DNA from: Lingula anatina
Lineage: Eukaryota > Brachiopoda > Lingulata > Lingulida > Lingulidae
DNA length: 64,000 nt
Direction: 5' to 3'
Assembly (NCBI RefSeq): GCF_001039355.2
Contig: NW_019775474.1
Span: forward strand, 249,473-313,472
The notes below the pieces were generated by a model that saw only the letters and a list, made by a program, of their open reading frames with translations, was not told the origin of the DNA and ran no database searches. A program made the translations under genes and the position numbers. This document shows positions 38,384 to 49,898 of this stretch, in pieces. Numbering within the stretch: the first letter of the stretch is position 1; the number at the start of each line of letters is the position of its first letter.

Positions 38384-41176
38384 CAGTTTTCTTTAGAATA
38401 TAGATTGGAATATATAATATACATAACTGCAAAAGACAGCACGCACCTCGGGCTGAACAATCATTCGCTTTCCTCCTTCTAAGGTCAACTCGGATGTTCT
38501 TATATGGACATGTCCTCGACCAACCCAAAGTGGATCAGCGGTATGTGCGCTGCCCGCGGCGCTCACTTGTATCCCGCAAGTTACAGCAGCCCAGACAGTT
38601 CTCTGTATCTTTAAATAAAAATGCAGTTCACTTAAATAACCATGTTATTTAAGATGTAAAAATGCCCAAAAGATTTATTTTTTTGCTCGAAAACAAAGCA
38701 GATAATGATCGATTTAGGCTTTTCTTTCTTCTTAAAAACACGTTCATCAATTATGCAATTAAAACCGATTAAGAGTAAATTTCAACGTGTGATGTCATAT
38801 AAGATTGTGAAAAACGTAATTCGTAAACATCAAACTTTAAACTAAAATTGCTTTGCTGTACCTCCTCAGCTGACTTTGGTTTCGTCACGAACACGTGATC
38901 ATAAGTGACGAGTTTTTGCCAATTAGAGAACGACTCTAGTAGGACCGTTGGCGATGGACCAATAAACTTTTGCAGGCAGCTCTGTATTATCAAGAACTGT
39001 GGCAGCGTCGCAAGATCTATTATACAGTAATATAATAATATAATATTATATATGTATTTAAAGTCTAAGATCCATTAAAATAATTTCACAAGAGTAACTT
39101 AATAAATTTTCAGAATGTAAAAAGCCCATGTATTCTATCAGAGAAAAAAAAGCATTCTATAATTTAACACGTGCGAGTTAAATATACAACAAATATGAAT
39201 ACAATTATGAATATTTACATGAATAGTATTTCTTATTGCACCATTAACATTGGTCCTCGGTCAGAGGTGTACCAACCTTTTTTGGGAACAGTGTAAGTAA
39301 TGATTCCTTTCAGCGTGACCCTGTTTTTCATTCGCTTCAAGAGGTCAGTGAACTTTTTGCTATTCTCGCGCCTAGCAAGTTTGTTCTCATAAGGTTGTTT
39401 CGCAGTGCATAAACAGATAAAGTTCACCAAAGATAACACTCGGTGTCAAAGGTGAAATCGGATCAGAAAGGTTAAATGACCTGGTGCATTTTTCGCATTT
39501 ACATTCTTTTTCCTCACAGACACCTCCTTTGATCTACTTATAAGAGCTCAATCATAACGCAGTTATTACTGATACTACATGTTAGTGTACCAAACTGCGA
39601 AGAATATCTACCGTAAGCACACAGTTACTATATGACAACAATGGCTGTAGAACGAGGTACTCGTACATTTGTACCTTATCGCCAACAGCGGTCATTCTTT
39701 TTATCAAAACCAAACATATACAGCCGAGGTCACACGCTAACTCAGTGGCCCCCCTTGTACATATGATCACTGAGCGGGTTTGTTCATCATACGTTTTCTG
39801 GTTGTCGGGGAAATGATGAGTCCTCTTTAGCCATCTGAATTTAAGTTGCCCTTTTTTGCATTACGGAGACCCTATCCCATGTTTTGTACATTTTCACCTG
39901 GCCCATAAACCTCATAGCTATCTTACTGCTGCTTAATAGGGTCAAAGTGAATAAGATATTACACTTATAGTTGCAAAACGTTAGCTACTCTACCAGTAGT
40001 ATAGGTTGAGTTTTTACCGAACGCTTCTATCTTTATTCAAACTGACGCTTACACCCCCCCCCAAAAGAAAAATAATAATAAAAATAATAAATGAAAAGTT
40101 AATTCTGAGCGTGAGCGTGTTAAACATACTAGGAGGTCACATCTTTCTGTTTTTAGTGGAAAACGACGTAAAACTGACAGCTTGAGGACATGCTTGGCCG
40201 AGGCCGGTTATGAATTAAGGCATACGACGAAATCCATACGTTTTAAATGTGTTTGTTACCATTATTGACCCTTCACCTCAGCAAGTCTGAATCAGGGTCA
40301 GTAAGCATACCGGGCATGTTATGGTCTACAGTGAACTGCGGTATGTAAAAACCAAACGTAAAGGGATAACAACTGTATATTTTGGCTAAAAAATGGGTGA
40401 TTTTCCCGGAGTAAACGCCAATTTCCCCATACTAACCAATGGTTAATGAATCCATCCCGCCATTTAAAGTAAGTCCCTGCTTTTTTATTTTCAAAAATAA
40501 AAAAAATTGTAATAATCTCCTGAGAGATTATTACAGAGGCTGGCCATCTATGGAGGTCACGTGGTCCGAGGGCAAGCACAGATTCCATAATAATAGGGAT
40601 AACCTCCCTTTCAGTGGCAAAATACATGTAGAAAATTAGTTGTTTACGATGTATTTATTTTGAATGAATTACGGATGTCCTACGAAGAGTTGTTATCCCT
40701 TAAACTTTTTACCACATGTTTTGTAGATTTTCAGCTGGGTAATTATCCTGCATGGGTAATGTACGTATTTGCTTATAGCAAAGTCGAACTGGGCTGGGGT
40801 GAAACCGATCCATCATCCCTTTCCTTCCGAAGATTCTTCGAAAAAAGTGTTATCAGACTTATGTATAGAAAAAAACACTTGAGGCTTTTTAGACAATAGC
40901 TCGCTGTGTGTCTTTGGAAATTCAAAACTGGAAAATGCTCTGAACTACACTTTTATCCTCGGGTTATTCTTTCTTGATGACCATGGTAAGCAAGAAGAGT
41001 GCACGTTATACAAACACTCTGAGCAAGAGTGTCTTGCCTGGTTTTATTCATTTTTATCGGAAGAAAATTATTTACATTAAAACTCCCGTTAATTATATTT
41101 ACGCTAATCCACCCAATATTTTACCTGGATTAAACAGCAGGCAGGCATACAGACAGGATATCGGCGGAGGTACCAT
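32895..41176 (-). CDS. L-gulonolactone oxidase-like FAD oxidase, array copy 5 (complete, 10 exons, divergent)
   Basis: Exons: 41176-41125, 39016-38862, 38608-38447, 38027-37875, 37117-36950, 36309-36092, 34798-34711, 34003-33851, 33643-33416, 33101-32895; 527 aa, open. An extra in-frame ATG lies just upstream (41,179). It starts MVPPPISCLYACLLFNP. The flavin segment reads GSAHTADPLWVGRGH, so the loop after the His has changed (PLWV for QVWG). Exon 5 is GGFYNEPSVGGYMTR. Exon 7 is three codons longer and ends VTVVSPSQ instead of TYNK. Exon 9 is two codons shorter (FRWFGGVDCFLCPGS). Exon 10 has GRPHWGK and is strikingly close to copies 3 and 4. This is the most divergent complete paralogue and may have a different substrate range; that is inference. 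Confidence 0.88.
34333..34616 (-). repeat. Dispersed repeat ending AGATCCGCCCCTG
   Basis: Diverged reverse copy of the repeat at 11,735-11,935: CCAGAACACCAAAAGATTTT and CGGGGTCC correspond in reverse. It ends TCCTAGATCCGCCCCTG. Lies in intron 7 of copy 5. Confidence 0.5.
34966..35551. mobile_element. Composite Harbinger-like foldback MITE
   Basis: Left end GGCCCCTATTTCACACAG, right end GTGAAATAGGGGCA, flanked by TTA on both sides (34,963-34,965; 35,552-35,554). A 3-bp TTA target duplication is typical of PIF/Harbinger. A second left terminus (TGCCTCTATTTCACAC) lies inside at 35,135, so one element inserted in or next to another. The body repeats variants of ATTCGTGGGATTCGTG and CGTAATCAGTTCGTG. 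Confidence 0.75.
35555..35788. mobile_element. Second Harbinger-like foldback MITE, abutting the first
   Basis: TGCCCCTATTTCACACAG at the left and its near-complement at the right, with the two arms complementary for about 100 bp, so the element is almost a perfect hairpin. It shares the TTA at 35,552-35,554 with its left neighbour and has TTA at 35,789-35,791. Confidence 0.8.
36446..36478 (+). repeat. 33-base poly(A) tract in copy 5 intron 5
   Basis: An uninterrupted A run follows about 110 bp absent from the other copies. It could be the tail of a short retroposon starting near 36,335; no target duplication was found. Confidence 0.6.
38326..38381. repeat. (AAT)n microsatellite in copy 5 intron 3
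   Basis: 56 bp of AAT units. Shorter AAT runs stand at 30,134-30,164 (same intron of copy 4) and 30,795-30,835 (copy 4 intron 1). Confidence 0.95.
40359..40704. mobile_element. Inverted-repeat element with TAAAGGGATAACAACT ends
   Basis: TAAAGGGATAACAACT at the left and its inverse at the right bound about 345 bp. The interior hairpin GTAATAATCTC ... GAGATTATTAC lies at 40,510-40,535. Same family as 2,197-2,335. It lies in intron 1 of copy 5. Confidence 0.7.
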
Positions 41177-41179
41177 CAT

Positions 41180-42519
41180 CGGCAGGCTTTTTTCGTACTA
41201 TGCATGTACATGTACATGTAGCAGACGCATGTTAGATGACCTCGTACATAATCCTATGTACACAAAACAGAGGGTAACAAAATTTTGTGCACACTTAAAA
41301 TGCCCTTATTTTTCTCTTATAAAATTTCTGTTAAGCGTGTTCGTTTCCTCTAAGAATAGTTGTCAAATAACTGTTGGTTGGCTGTGCTCGATAACGGAGT
41401 TTTGTGCGTTTTTCTGCACGGTTCATTCCATTTCAACAACTAGTGCTTGATGCTGTTAAGAAAATATATGAGGTCATCTATATTTCTGTCTATTCGTTCC
41501 TGATCGGACAAAGTTTGTGGTAGGTGTTCCGAGTGGACCTACTTTCGCAAATTAAGAGACAGCCTGTAGGATTTTTGTTGAAACCGAGTACTTGTAGATG
41601 CTGTGCTGTTTGACCGAAATGTAGCAATAATACCTTTCATCTACCAGATTTGGACAGTCAGCACTGGCGGTTTATGATTATGAAAAAAGTACCCTTTAAT
41701 CTATCAGACTATAATTTGAAGCTTTTGTAGTCATGAAGGTTAGAAGGGAGCAGTTTACAATGAAACCATTTGCCTCCAGTTGGAAATGAAAACATTTTGT
41801 CTGTTGAGTACGAACTGTAACTGCTAATCAATGTTTATGTAAATACTATTCGACTTACTAGTATATATAAAAGATACTTTTTCTTGTTTTTGGTTTTTTA
41901 TCCCAAGCGTCCAAATGGACTTTTAATGTGTCCATGTAATATCTCGTCAGTGCTGTAAGATCTGATGTTGTTTTTTTTTCTTTAAAAAATCAGATAAGTT
42001 TTTTTAAGCACGAAAAATATATAGCTGCAGTATACATCTGAATAAGTTAAAAAACTCACTAATTTTTATCTCTTTTTATCATGAGTAAGATAACTTAAAA
42101 GGCCTCAGAGGACAGGCAATATTTGTGGCTGCTCCAAAGCAAAATAATCGACAGTAAATTATCTTCCAAAAAATTTGAAGAGCAGCAGTTTAACTTGCTT
42201 AAGAACTTAATGTTTTTTAAGTCGATGAAGTACGTTTAGTAATATATTTAGTATTAAATATATAGTAGGCGAATTATTGGTTATATATATTAAAATTTTG
42301 AATGGATATCAATTATATTCCAGTGACATTTAATTTTTTTTTCAATTTTTGCTAACTTTTATAGTGCAAAAAATCCTGGACATTCTAAGGTGAAATAATT
42401 CTTGTAAAACACAAAACGCGCTATTTTGATATATGATTTACTTTCTTTTTCTTGAGGAAAGGATATCTTTATAGTCTGATATCTGCTAAAACAGACAAAA
42501 AGATTTCTGATGCAGTGTC
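41180..42519. other. Intergenic region between copy 5 and the acidic-protein gene
   Basis: 1.3 kb, AT-rich, containing the copy 5 promoter side (GCAGACGCATG, ATGACCTCGTAC near 41,220-41,245). No further coding signal seen. Confidence 0.55.
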
Positions 42520-42525
42520 TTTATT
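42520..42525 (-). terminator. Poly(A) signal of the acidic-protein gene
   Basis: AATAAA on the minus strand, 88 bp after the stop codon; the only canonical hexamer close to this 3' end. Confidence 0.6.
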
Positions 42526-42613
42526 GAGCATTGGGGGGATTGGGTTGGAACACATGTCCTTGGTAACTGTTAATGAGCGTCATTAAACAAGTGAAGTATC
42601 GACAATGTCTTTG

Positions 42614-45600
42614 TTAATGTGCTTCAGCTTCTTCCTCGGCAGGGGCAGCTTCCTCCTCAGCGTGTTCGGCCTCCTCCTCAACAGGGGCAGCCTCTTCTTC
42701 AGCTGGAGCTTCTTCCTCCACAGCTTCCTCCTCTGCGGGGGCGGCTTCCTCTTCTGCAGTCTCTTCCGCGTGGGCAGCTTCCTCCTCTGCGGGAGCTTCT
42801 TCTTCAGCAGCTTCCTCCTCTGCCGGAGCTTCTTCTTCTTCAGCAGCTTCCTCCTCTGCGGGAGCTTCTTCTTCAGTAGCTTCTTCCTCTGCGGGAGCTT
42901 CTTCTTCAGCAGCTTCCTCTGCAGGAGCTTCTTCTTCTGCAGCTTCCTCCTCTGCGGGGCCAGCTTCCTCTTCTGCGGCCTCTTCCTCTGGGGCAGCTTC
43001 TTCTTCCGCATGTGCTTCTTCTTCGGCAGCTTCTTCTTCAGCGGGAGCTTCTTCTTCTGCGGCCTCTTCTTCGGCAGGAGCAGCTTCCTCTTCTGCAGCC
43101 TCTTCCTCGGCAGGAGCAGCTTCCTCTTCTGCAGCTTCTTCTTCCGCATGTGCTTCTTCTTCGGTAGCTTCTTCTTCTGCGGCCTCTTCCTCGGCGGGAG
43201 CAGCTTCCTCTTCTGCGGCCTCTTCCTCGGCGGGGGCAGCTTCCTCTTCTGCAGCCTCTTCCTCGGCGGGAGCAGCTTCCTCTTCTGCAGCCTCTTCCTC
43301 GGCGGGGGCAGCTTCCTCGTCTGCAGCCTCTTCCTCGGCAGGAGCAGCTTCCTCCTCTGTAGCCTCTTCGACCGCTTCCTCTTCTGCTGCATGTTCTTCG
43401 GCTGGGGCAGATTCTTCCTCGACAGCTTCCTCTACTGCCTCTTCCTCTTTGGTAGCTACTTCCTTTTCAGGAGCAGACTCTACTTCTGCAGCTTCGTCCT
43501 CAGAAGATTCTTCCTTTACCTCATCTGCATCGTCAGATCTTTTTCTTCGTCTCAAAGGAGGTGGTTCTTCATGTGCCGCCTCAGCTGGATCTGCTTCTTC
43601 TGCCGGTGCTTCCTCTGCTGCTGCTTCTTCAACAGGTGCTTCCTCAGCTTCCTCCTCGGCGTGTTCTTCCTCCACTGCTGCTTCTTCAGGCGCCTCTTCC
43701 TCTGCCGGGGCCTCTTCAGCTGGGGCCTCTTCCTCGGCGTGTTCTTCCTCTGCTGGAGCCTCTTCAGCTGGGGCCTCCTCCGCCTCCTCCTCTTCGGCGT
43801 GTTCTTCCTCTACTGCTTCTTCTACCGGAGCCTCTTCCTCTGCTGGGGCCTCTTCAGCTGGGGCTTCTTCCTCGGCGTGCTCCTCTTCTGCAGCTTCTTC
43901 TGCCGGAGCCTCTTCCTCTGCAGGTGCCTCTTCAGCAGGAGCTTCTTCCTCGGCGTGCTCTTCCTCTACGGCTTCTTCTGCCGGAGCCTCCTCCTCTGCT
44001 GGGGCCTCTTCAGCCGGGGCTTCTTCCTCGGCGTGTTCTTCTTCTGCAGCTTCTTCTGCCGGAGCCTCTTCCTCTGCCGGTGCCTCTTCAGCAGGGGCTT
44101 CTTCCTCGGCGTGCTCTTCCTCTGCCGGAGCCTCTTCCTCTGCTGGGGCCTCTTCAGCTGGGGCTTCTTCCTCGGCGTGCTCCTCTTCTGCAGCTTCTTC
44201 TGCCGGAGCCTCTTCCTCTGCAGGTGCCTCTTCAGCAGGAGCTTCTTCCTCGGCGTGCTCTTCCTCTACGGCTTCTTCTGCCGGAGCCTCTTCCTCTGCT
44301 GGGGCTTCCTCTTTTCCAGCTTCTTCAGCAGGGACTTCGTCTTCTTCTGGGGCCTCTTCCGCAGCTTGTTCTACAGGGGCAGCCTCCTCTTTTACGGCTT
44401 CCTCGTGTGAAACTTCTGCTGATTTTGCATCGTCTTCTGAACCCTCGGTGACATCGGGCACTGGTGCAGCTGAAAAAATGATGAAAAAATAATGAATGAT
44501 AATGAAACAGAAAATATCTGAACTTGATATCAAAAACTGCGTTCAGGACAAAGCCAATACATATTACTGAATCAAAATACATGTGGTCTGTTTTTCATTC
44601 CGAACAAATGAGACTCGCTTCACTTTTAAACGCACATTTCAATTATCATACAAGTTATGTACCTGAACAAATTTGATAAAGCAATTGCTAAACAAGGTAC
44701 ATAAATTCTACTTATGGCTCATTTGTAATTGGAAAGACAACGTTTTTTTTTAATGTGGACAAACATACACTTAATTTGTATCTAAAGTTGATCACAGCTT
44801 CATAAATGTTAACGAATTGGTCTTAAACAATGTGAAGTCTGGGCTATTTTTGATGTGACTGTTTCATTTACTGCGAAATAAACAACCAGACATGAGTGGT
44901 TAAACTATCTCACCATTTAAGTTGTCTGCTGCTTGTAAATTGTTGAAAATTGCTTTACTTAAAACAATTTCTTTTTGTATCACCATACATGTGTGAAACA
45001 AAGAAGATTTTAAACCTTAATGTTTTTTGTGTGAATTTAGAATTATCATGAATATGTCACATTTAGTAAACAATATATTCATTAATGCAATTACAACGGC
45101 AGTATTTTTTAAATATATAAAACACCCAGCCCTTTCGGATTTGTATAAGGCTGCTTGTTCCACTTTCGAACAATGAGTGGTAAGAAATCGAAACCAGGCG
45201 GTCTCTGAGCCAAAAGGTTCTAAGTTAGGTCGACACATTTTATTGGAAACAAGCCTTAAAATGCAATAACCTTTATCTGAGGGTAGCCCTATTCAATGTT
45301 CTATATATGAAAACTTTAATATGTCAAAACAGTATGCCTGTTTTGAAAGAGACGCTTTTTAATATACTACCTTCTGAAATTATTTTGGTAAAATTTATAA
45401 ACACAGTCTTAACCATATAATACCCTATAACATTTTTTGCAATAGGTCCCTACTGAAAAAAAAAACTGTTAAAAAAATTAAGCCTTATAAAACCTTATGA
45501 ATACACTTGCTGGCGGCCAACATTTCAGATAAAAATCTGTACAAATAACCTTTGTCTGAACTTTGACCCCAAGCCAATCACCTTTGGTGAATAAATAGCT

Positions 45601-46171
45601 TTTAGTCTGTAAGTCTGGATATATTTCAAGGTCTTATCCCCATTTATTCCAGCGAAAATACTCTCAAAATATAAAGACACCCTTTTCCCATAGTGACTTC
45701 CCATATTGGCGGCCATCTTGGAAAAACTGCCTTAAAATCCATTTTCCCCTACTAAGATTTTTTCTAGATTTTGAATAAGTTAAAATTTGGATATTTATCT
45801 TTCTAAAGAACATCATTACAATTTTTTGCAATAAGTCCTAGGTAAGGCCATATTTTCGCTCAATTTACTAGTCTAATACGACAAGGACAATTGTACAGTG
45901 CATATTGTGTCTTATCAAACCGAAGGGCTGGGTGTTCTAATATATTTAAAAAATACTGCTGTTGTAATTGAATCAATGAATATATTGTTTTTCCACTCAT
46001 GCGAAATATTTGAACTGTAACGTTGTACTGTTTTTCATTTTTTAAAACCGAATTCTCCACTATTAATAAATATAAAAACGAGGAAGCAAACGAAAATCTT
46101 ATGAAACGCTTACCTTTACCATAAGGGAAACTCGCAACCAGCACGAAACACAGAATCAACCAGAACTTCAT
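42614..46171 (-). CDS. Secreted acidic Ala/Glu/Pro-repeat pro-protein, two exons
   Basis: Exon 1 (46171-46114) encodes a textbook signal peptide, MKFWLILCFVLVASFPYG. The donor AAAG/GTAAGC joins in phase to exon 2 (44469-42614), whose acceptor is TTTTTTCAG. The product is 637 aa, dominated by Glu, Ala and Pro. The N-terminal half repeats a 26-residue unit built on EEEHAEEE and APAEEAPAEEE, with nine EEEHAEEE copies. A short non-repetitive linker holds RRRKRS (about residues 326-331, DNA near 43,535-43,551), a classic furin/proprotein-convertase site. The C-terminal half uses a different, roughly 12-residue AAPAEEEAAEEE unit with scattered His. A secreted, very negatively charged protein could bind calcium or other cations (for example in mineralised tissue, mucus or egg layers). 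No family is recognised and that role is inference. Confidence 0.85.
42640..44330. repeat. Coding tandem repeats of the acidic protein
   Basis: GA/CT-biased coding repeats: 78-bp units in the 5' half of exon 2 (about 43,640-44,330) and 36-bp units in the 3' half. Blocks at about 43,864 and 44,164 are almost identical, giving a 300-bp higher-order period. Confidence 0.8.
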
Positions 46172-46290
46172 CTTGGAACAAAATGGAATGCTTGAAGCAA
46201 TTGGAATGAACAAACACAACCCTCAGAGAGAGATCCTTGGCTTGAGCAAACAGCAGAGGATATTTGTGAAGCAGTAGCAGAGAGAGCGGG

Positions 46291-46298
46291 CCTTTATA
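46291..46298 (-). promoter_or_regulatory. TATA box of the acidic-protein gene
   Basis: GGTATAAAGGCC on the minus strand, about 120 bp upstream of the ATG. A start site about 30 bp downstream would leave a 5' UTR of roughly 95 nt. A strong TATA box suits a tissue-restricted, highly expressed secreted product. Confidence 0.65.
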
Positions 46299-48158
46299 CC
46301 CCAGACCTAGTGAGGGAACGCTACACGTCTCAGGGCGCGATGAAATCCGACCTGCCAATAGAAACTATCCTAGATTGATTTCTAAGCGGCCATCGGTGAA
46401 TAATTGCAATAAATCTTGTTGTTTTTAGATGTGCTCTTAATTGCCCATTGTCCAAACAACGTTCAAGCGTAATCAGGCGTTGGAGAGGTTCAATGTGGTG
46501 GGATATCTGACACTTGAATAGAACAATCAAACTTCTCAAACTTTGAAACGTTTGGTGTGAAAACTTGAATTTTAATTATAAATTGAAATAACATTTTTGA
46601 AAGTCATATGTGCTTCTATGAGAAAATGATTAATGAAAACATTTGCTTATTCTGTTTCTTTTTATTCATCCAGGGAAAAGCGATGATTAGCAGTTTGGCC
46701 TGGAAATTACAGAATCAGGTAAAGTCATTTTTAAAAAGTCGTTTTTAAAATACATTTGTTTTGTATTCTTACGTATCTTTGGGCTTCAATTCAATTTATA
46801 CTCGTATTTTTCTTTTCTTTTCTTTTCTTTTCTTTCTTTCTTTCTTTAATAATGTAATGCTCCTTTCAATAAAATGCCCCATGTTAACTTTATCAATGAA
46901 ATACTACAATTAACGTACTTAACTTCATATCTTTCCGCATATGCTCTCTCTCAACCCTGAAGTTATCTTGGGTACCTCCGGTAATGACAAGGCAATGTGA
47001 CTTTAAATTATTCACTGACATGATTCTGCTTTGATGGGTGTGGAATGCAGGGTGATATTTACGATAGGCAGGAGCTGTAAGAGCAACCCATGCCTGCTAG
47101 TACAAGCTCTTGCGTGTTATTGTGAAAACCACATTTAATAAAATCGGGATCAAATTCGCAAAATGATACTTATTAGAGTGGAAGAGAACTAATCGATCAT
47201 TGCATGCTAACTGAGCAGAAAAACAATTAAAACTTCTCTCTCTGTCTCTTTCGTTCTCAAATGATCACACTTGTTCAAATGTACGAAAAGCATCGTCAAT
47301 TCATGGGGTCTAGCATCGTTGATGAAACGGTAAGTATTAGTCTTGGCGCAGGTTATCTTCAGCAATAAAAATGGCGTTTTGATAAAAAATAGAGTTTGTG
47401 GACGGGGTAGTTGTTTATCCTGCTGTTCAGATAAGATAACTGCGTGTTATCAAGGCTGTTTTAACTATCAAATGCAGTGTTTTTCACATCACTTACTCAT
47501 AATAACCTGAGTTTTTTTTAAATTTTGCTGCGCAATTAAGACGCAAAATGTCTTTTTTTAATAATGACAGTATAAGAACGTGGATTAGTTTCCTGTCGAA
47601 AGTTAACAGTAAGAATAAAATATGCATCACCGCGGAGTAGTGAAACGAGGATAACAAAGCGAAGGACATGCTTTAATAAAAATAAACAGTGTTTATTTTC
47701 TCTTTTCTTGGCTCTAACATTCCAACTAATTGTTGAAGTTATTCTCGAAAAAATGACTATTCAAATGCGCTTGATGTGACTGCATCGTCTATTTAGATGT
47801 GGTATACGGTATATTTCATTAACTTGATTGAGGCATTCAAATAAAAAGGTAGCTCGTTGCTTCCTTAATGTGCTGCATAAACAATTATTATCGGCATTAT
47901 TCAACAATTATAACAATTATTTTTTGCCTGTACTTCCGATAGAATGAATGAGAATTGAAGTGACCTGTAGTAGGCTTACTGGTCGCATAGTATACCATGC
48001 ATGTTTTGTCGGACAGCAGCCTGTCAAATTCTTACCCGCACTTAAATTTCATTACGTGTAGTTGTATTACTAGTTTAAAAAGTGCATCGCTAATAAAATT
48101 TATAAAAACGTTTTTCCTTAAAAATGCATTATAACACTGCTATTAGGGCGGGTCCATT

Positions 48159-48353
48159 CACTCTAAAACGAATCGGTTATTGACCCTACCGATAAAATCG
48201 GTTTACTGGAAATCTGTTACAAACAACGCTGTATTCGGTTATTGATCAACCAGTCGATTGTGACCGTGTGGATCGGCTATTGAATAACTGATCTGAGGAC
48301 ATTTGACAGGAATATCGAAAGACTGTAAAGTAATTCTACAAATTTGTTGAATG

Positions 48354-48410
<57 letters not shown>

Positions 48411-48540
48411 TCGGTCAATGTACCTACCGATCATTAATCAGATACATCCACCGGATTATTAGCTGGACACATATTGAACGTTGAATAGGTTGGTTTCAAC
48501 CTTTTTTTCAGTTTTTTTTAACTGAAGCGTTTTTAGAGTG
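48159..48540. mobile_element. MITE with CACTCTAAAA ends
   Basis: Inverted ends CACTCTAAAACG / CGTTTTTAGAGTG, 382 bp. The interior carries GATCGG/CCGATC-type motifs and a (TTA)n run at 48,354-48,407. Non-coding. Confidence 0.65.
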
Positions 48541-49174
48541 TGGGGCTGCGCACCGGTCACGCACCCTTTCTTTGTTTATACGGTACCCCCTGCGCCCTCC
48601 AAAAACAGAAACACGAGCGAACTGAGAAAAAATCGAGAAACTTTTCCACCCCTGTGCCTTAAACGTTATAGTAAAATTACTCTGGTTTACCGTTTCATAT
48701 TTGTGAGGCAAATTCATTATCCGTGTGCCCCCCGCTCCCGATTCTTCAGTGCACTGAAATCGTGTTGCTGCCACTGCATGTTTGAAACCCATCTTAATTT
48801 TGACAATTGTGAACGTTTATCACTGTCATGTAAGGAGAAAGTCGGAACTAAATATATATATTTTTTTCAATTTACTGAGAGTCAATGCAGGAACGAATGA
48901 GTTTTTACCGGTAGTTGTAAAGATGTAACATAATGTCTTGACCCAAAGAGCAGCATTAAGGGCATTTGCATCGTATGTAAAGTGAAGATTTAAAAAATCT
49001 CACAGTTAAAAAATATACTGCAGATTCTACATGTAGTTTTATTTGTAGGTTAACTATGGCTAAATACAACATTTAAACGGATTGGGTATGGCTCACTTAC
49101 CCACAAAAAGCCACATTATATTGCACTGCCTTAAGAAAGAGGTTAATATAATACAACACTATTTATCCAATAAG

Positions 49175-49325
49175 AGGCGAATCCAGAGATATTTTCTGAC
49201 AGTCTTCCAAAGTATCTTTGTTGATCCATCCTCCATTTTTGACTGTCTTCCGACAGAAAAGATTATATACCGTCAATGTTAACTTGAAAATCTGACGTCT
49301 TCCGGAGACCCAGATCCATGAAGTC
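49175..49325 (-). repeat. Second copy of the dispersed repeat at 24,640-24,768
   Basis: On the minus strand it reads TCCGGAAGACG, GTCGGAAGACAG, TGGAGGATGGATCAACA and GTCAGAAAATATCTCTGG in the same order as the other copy. Confidence 0.6.
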
Positions 49326-49898
49326 TTAGCATTCGCGCGGGGAGAGTGGATTATCTTAAAATCCATTTCAGTCCGGTATAGGTATATCCTCTGCCAGGAC
49401 CACAGATTGATTTTTCACCAGATCTGTCTCTGGTTAATTCAAGGCACATTCCTCAACTGTGGAGTGCACTTCATTAATCTACAGTCCTGGTAGTACAGGT
49501 ACAGATACGCAGTTTTCCACTTACTGCCTCCGGGTGATATTTTGTTATATACATTTATAGTACCGTGCCCCAGGCAATTAATCCCGTGCTCTGATGTTCG
49601 TCATAAAAATTAATTTTATTTGTTTAGTGGCAGTAATTGCTAGACCAGTCTGTCATTAATAAGTGATTGCACATATCACAACTTACATTAATTTCGCATA
49701 TAAGTTCCCATGTATGTCCGTTTGTGTTATTTTCATTGCCGTTTAAGATTTTGACGAATCCAAATCTGTTTGATAATGAAGTGCCGTTGTTCTTGGGCAT
49801 TTCTCTACAATCAATAGCATGAAATAAATAGGAAAAATCTCTACGAGAACTTTAAAGCTAGCCACCCTGGTTTTCTTCGTCTAAAATTGTATAGAAAT

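Larger units (their letters stand above)
46299..49898. other. 3.6-kb gene-free interval
   Basis: Contains a (TTTTC)n/(TTTC)n tract (46,808-46,848), a 382-bp MITE (48,159-48,540) and a dispersed repeat (49,175-49,325). No ORF with splice signals or recognisable similarity. Confidence 0.55.

Noticed and set aside
42605-44410. Long plus-strand open frames (601, 347 and 296 codons) opposite the acidic-protein exon
   Set aside because: They are antisense shadows of the GAG/GCC-rich repeats (Cys/Phe/Leu/Ser or Ala/Ser runs), without splice sites, signal or promoter. The minus frame has a matching signal-peptide exon.
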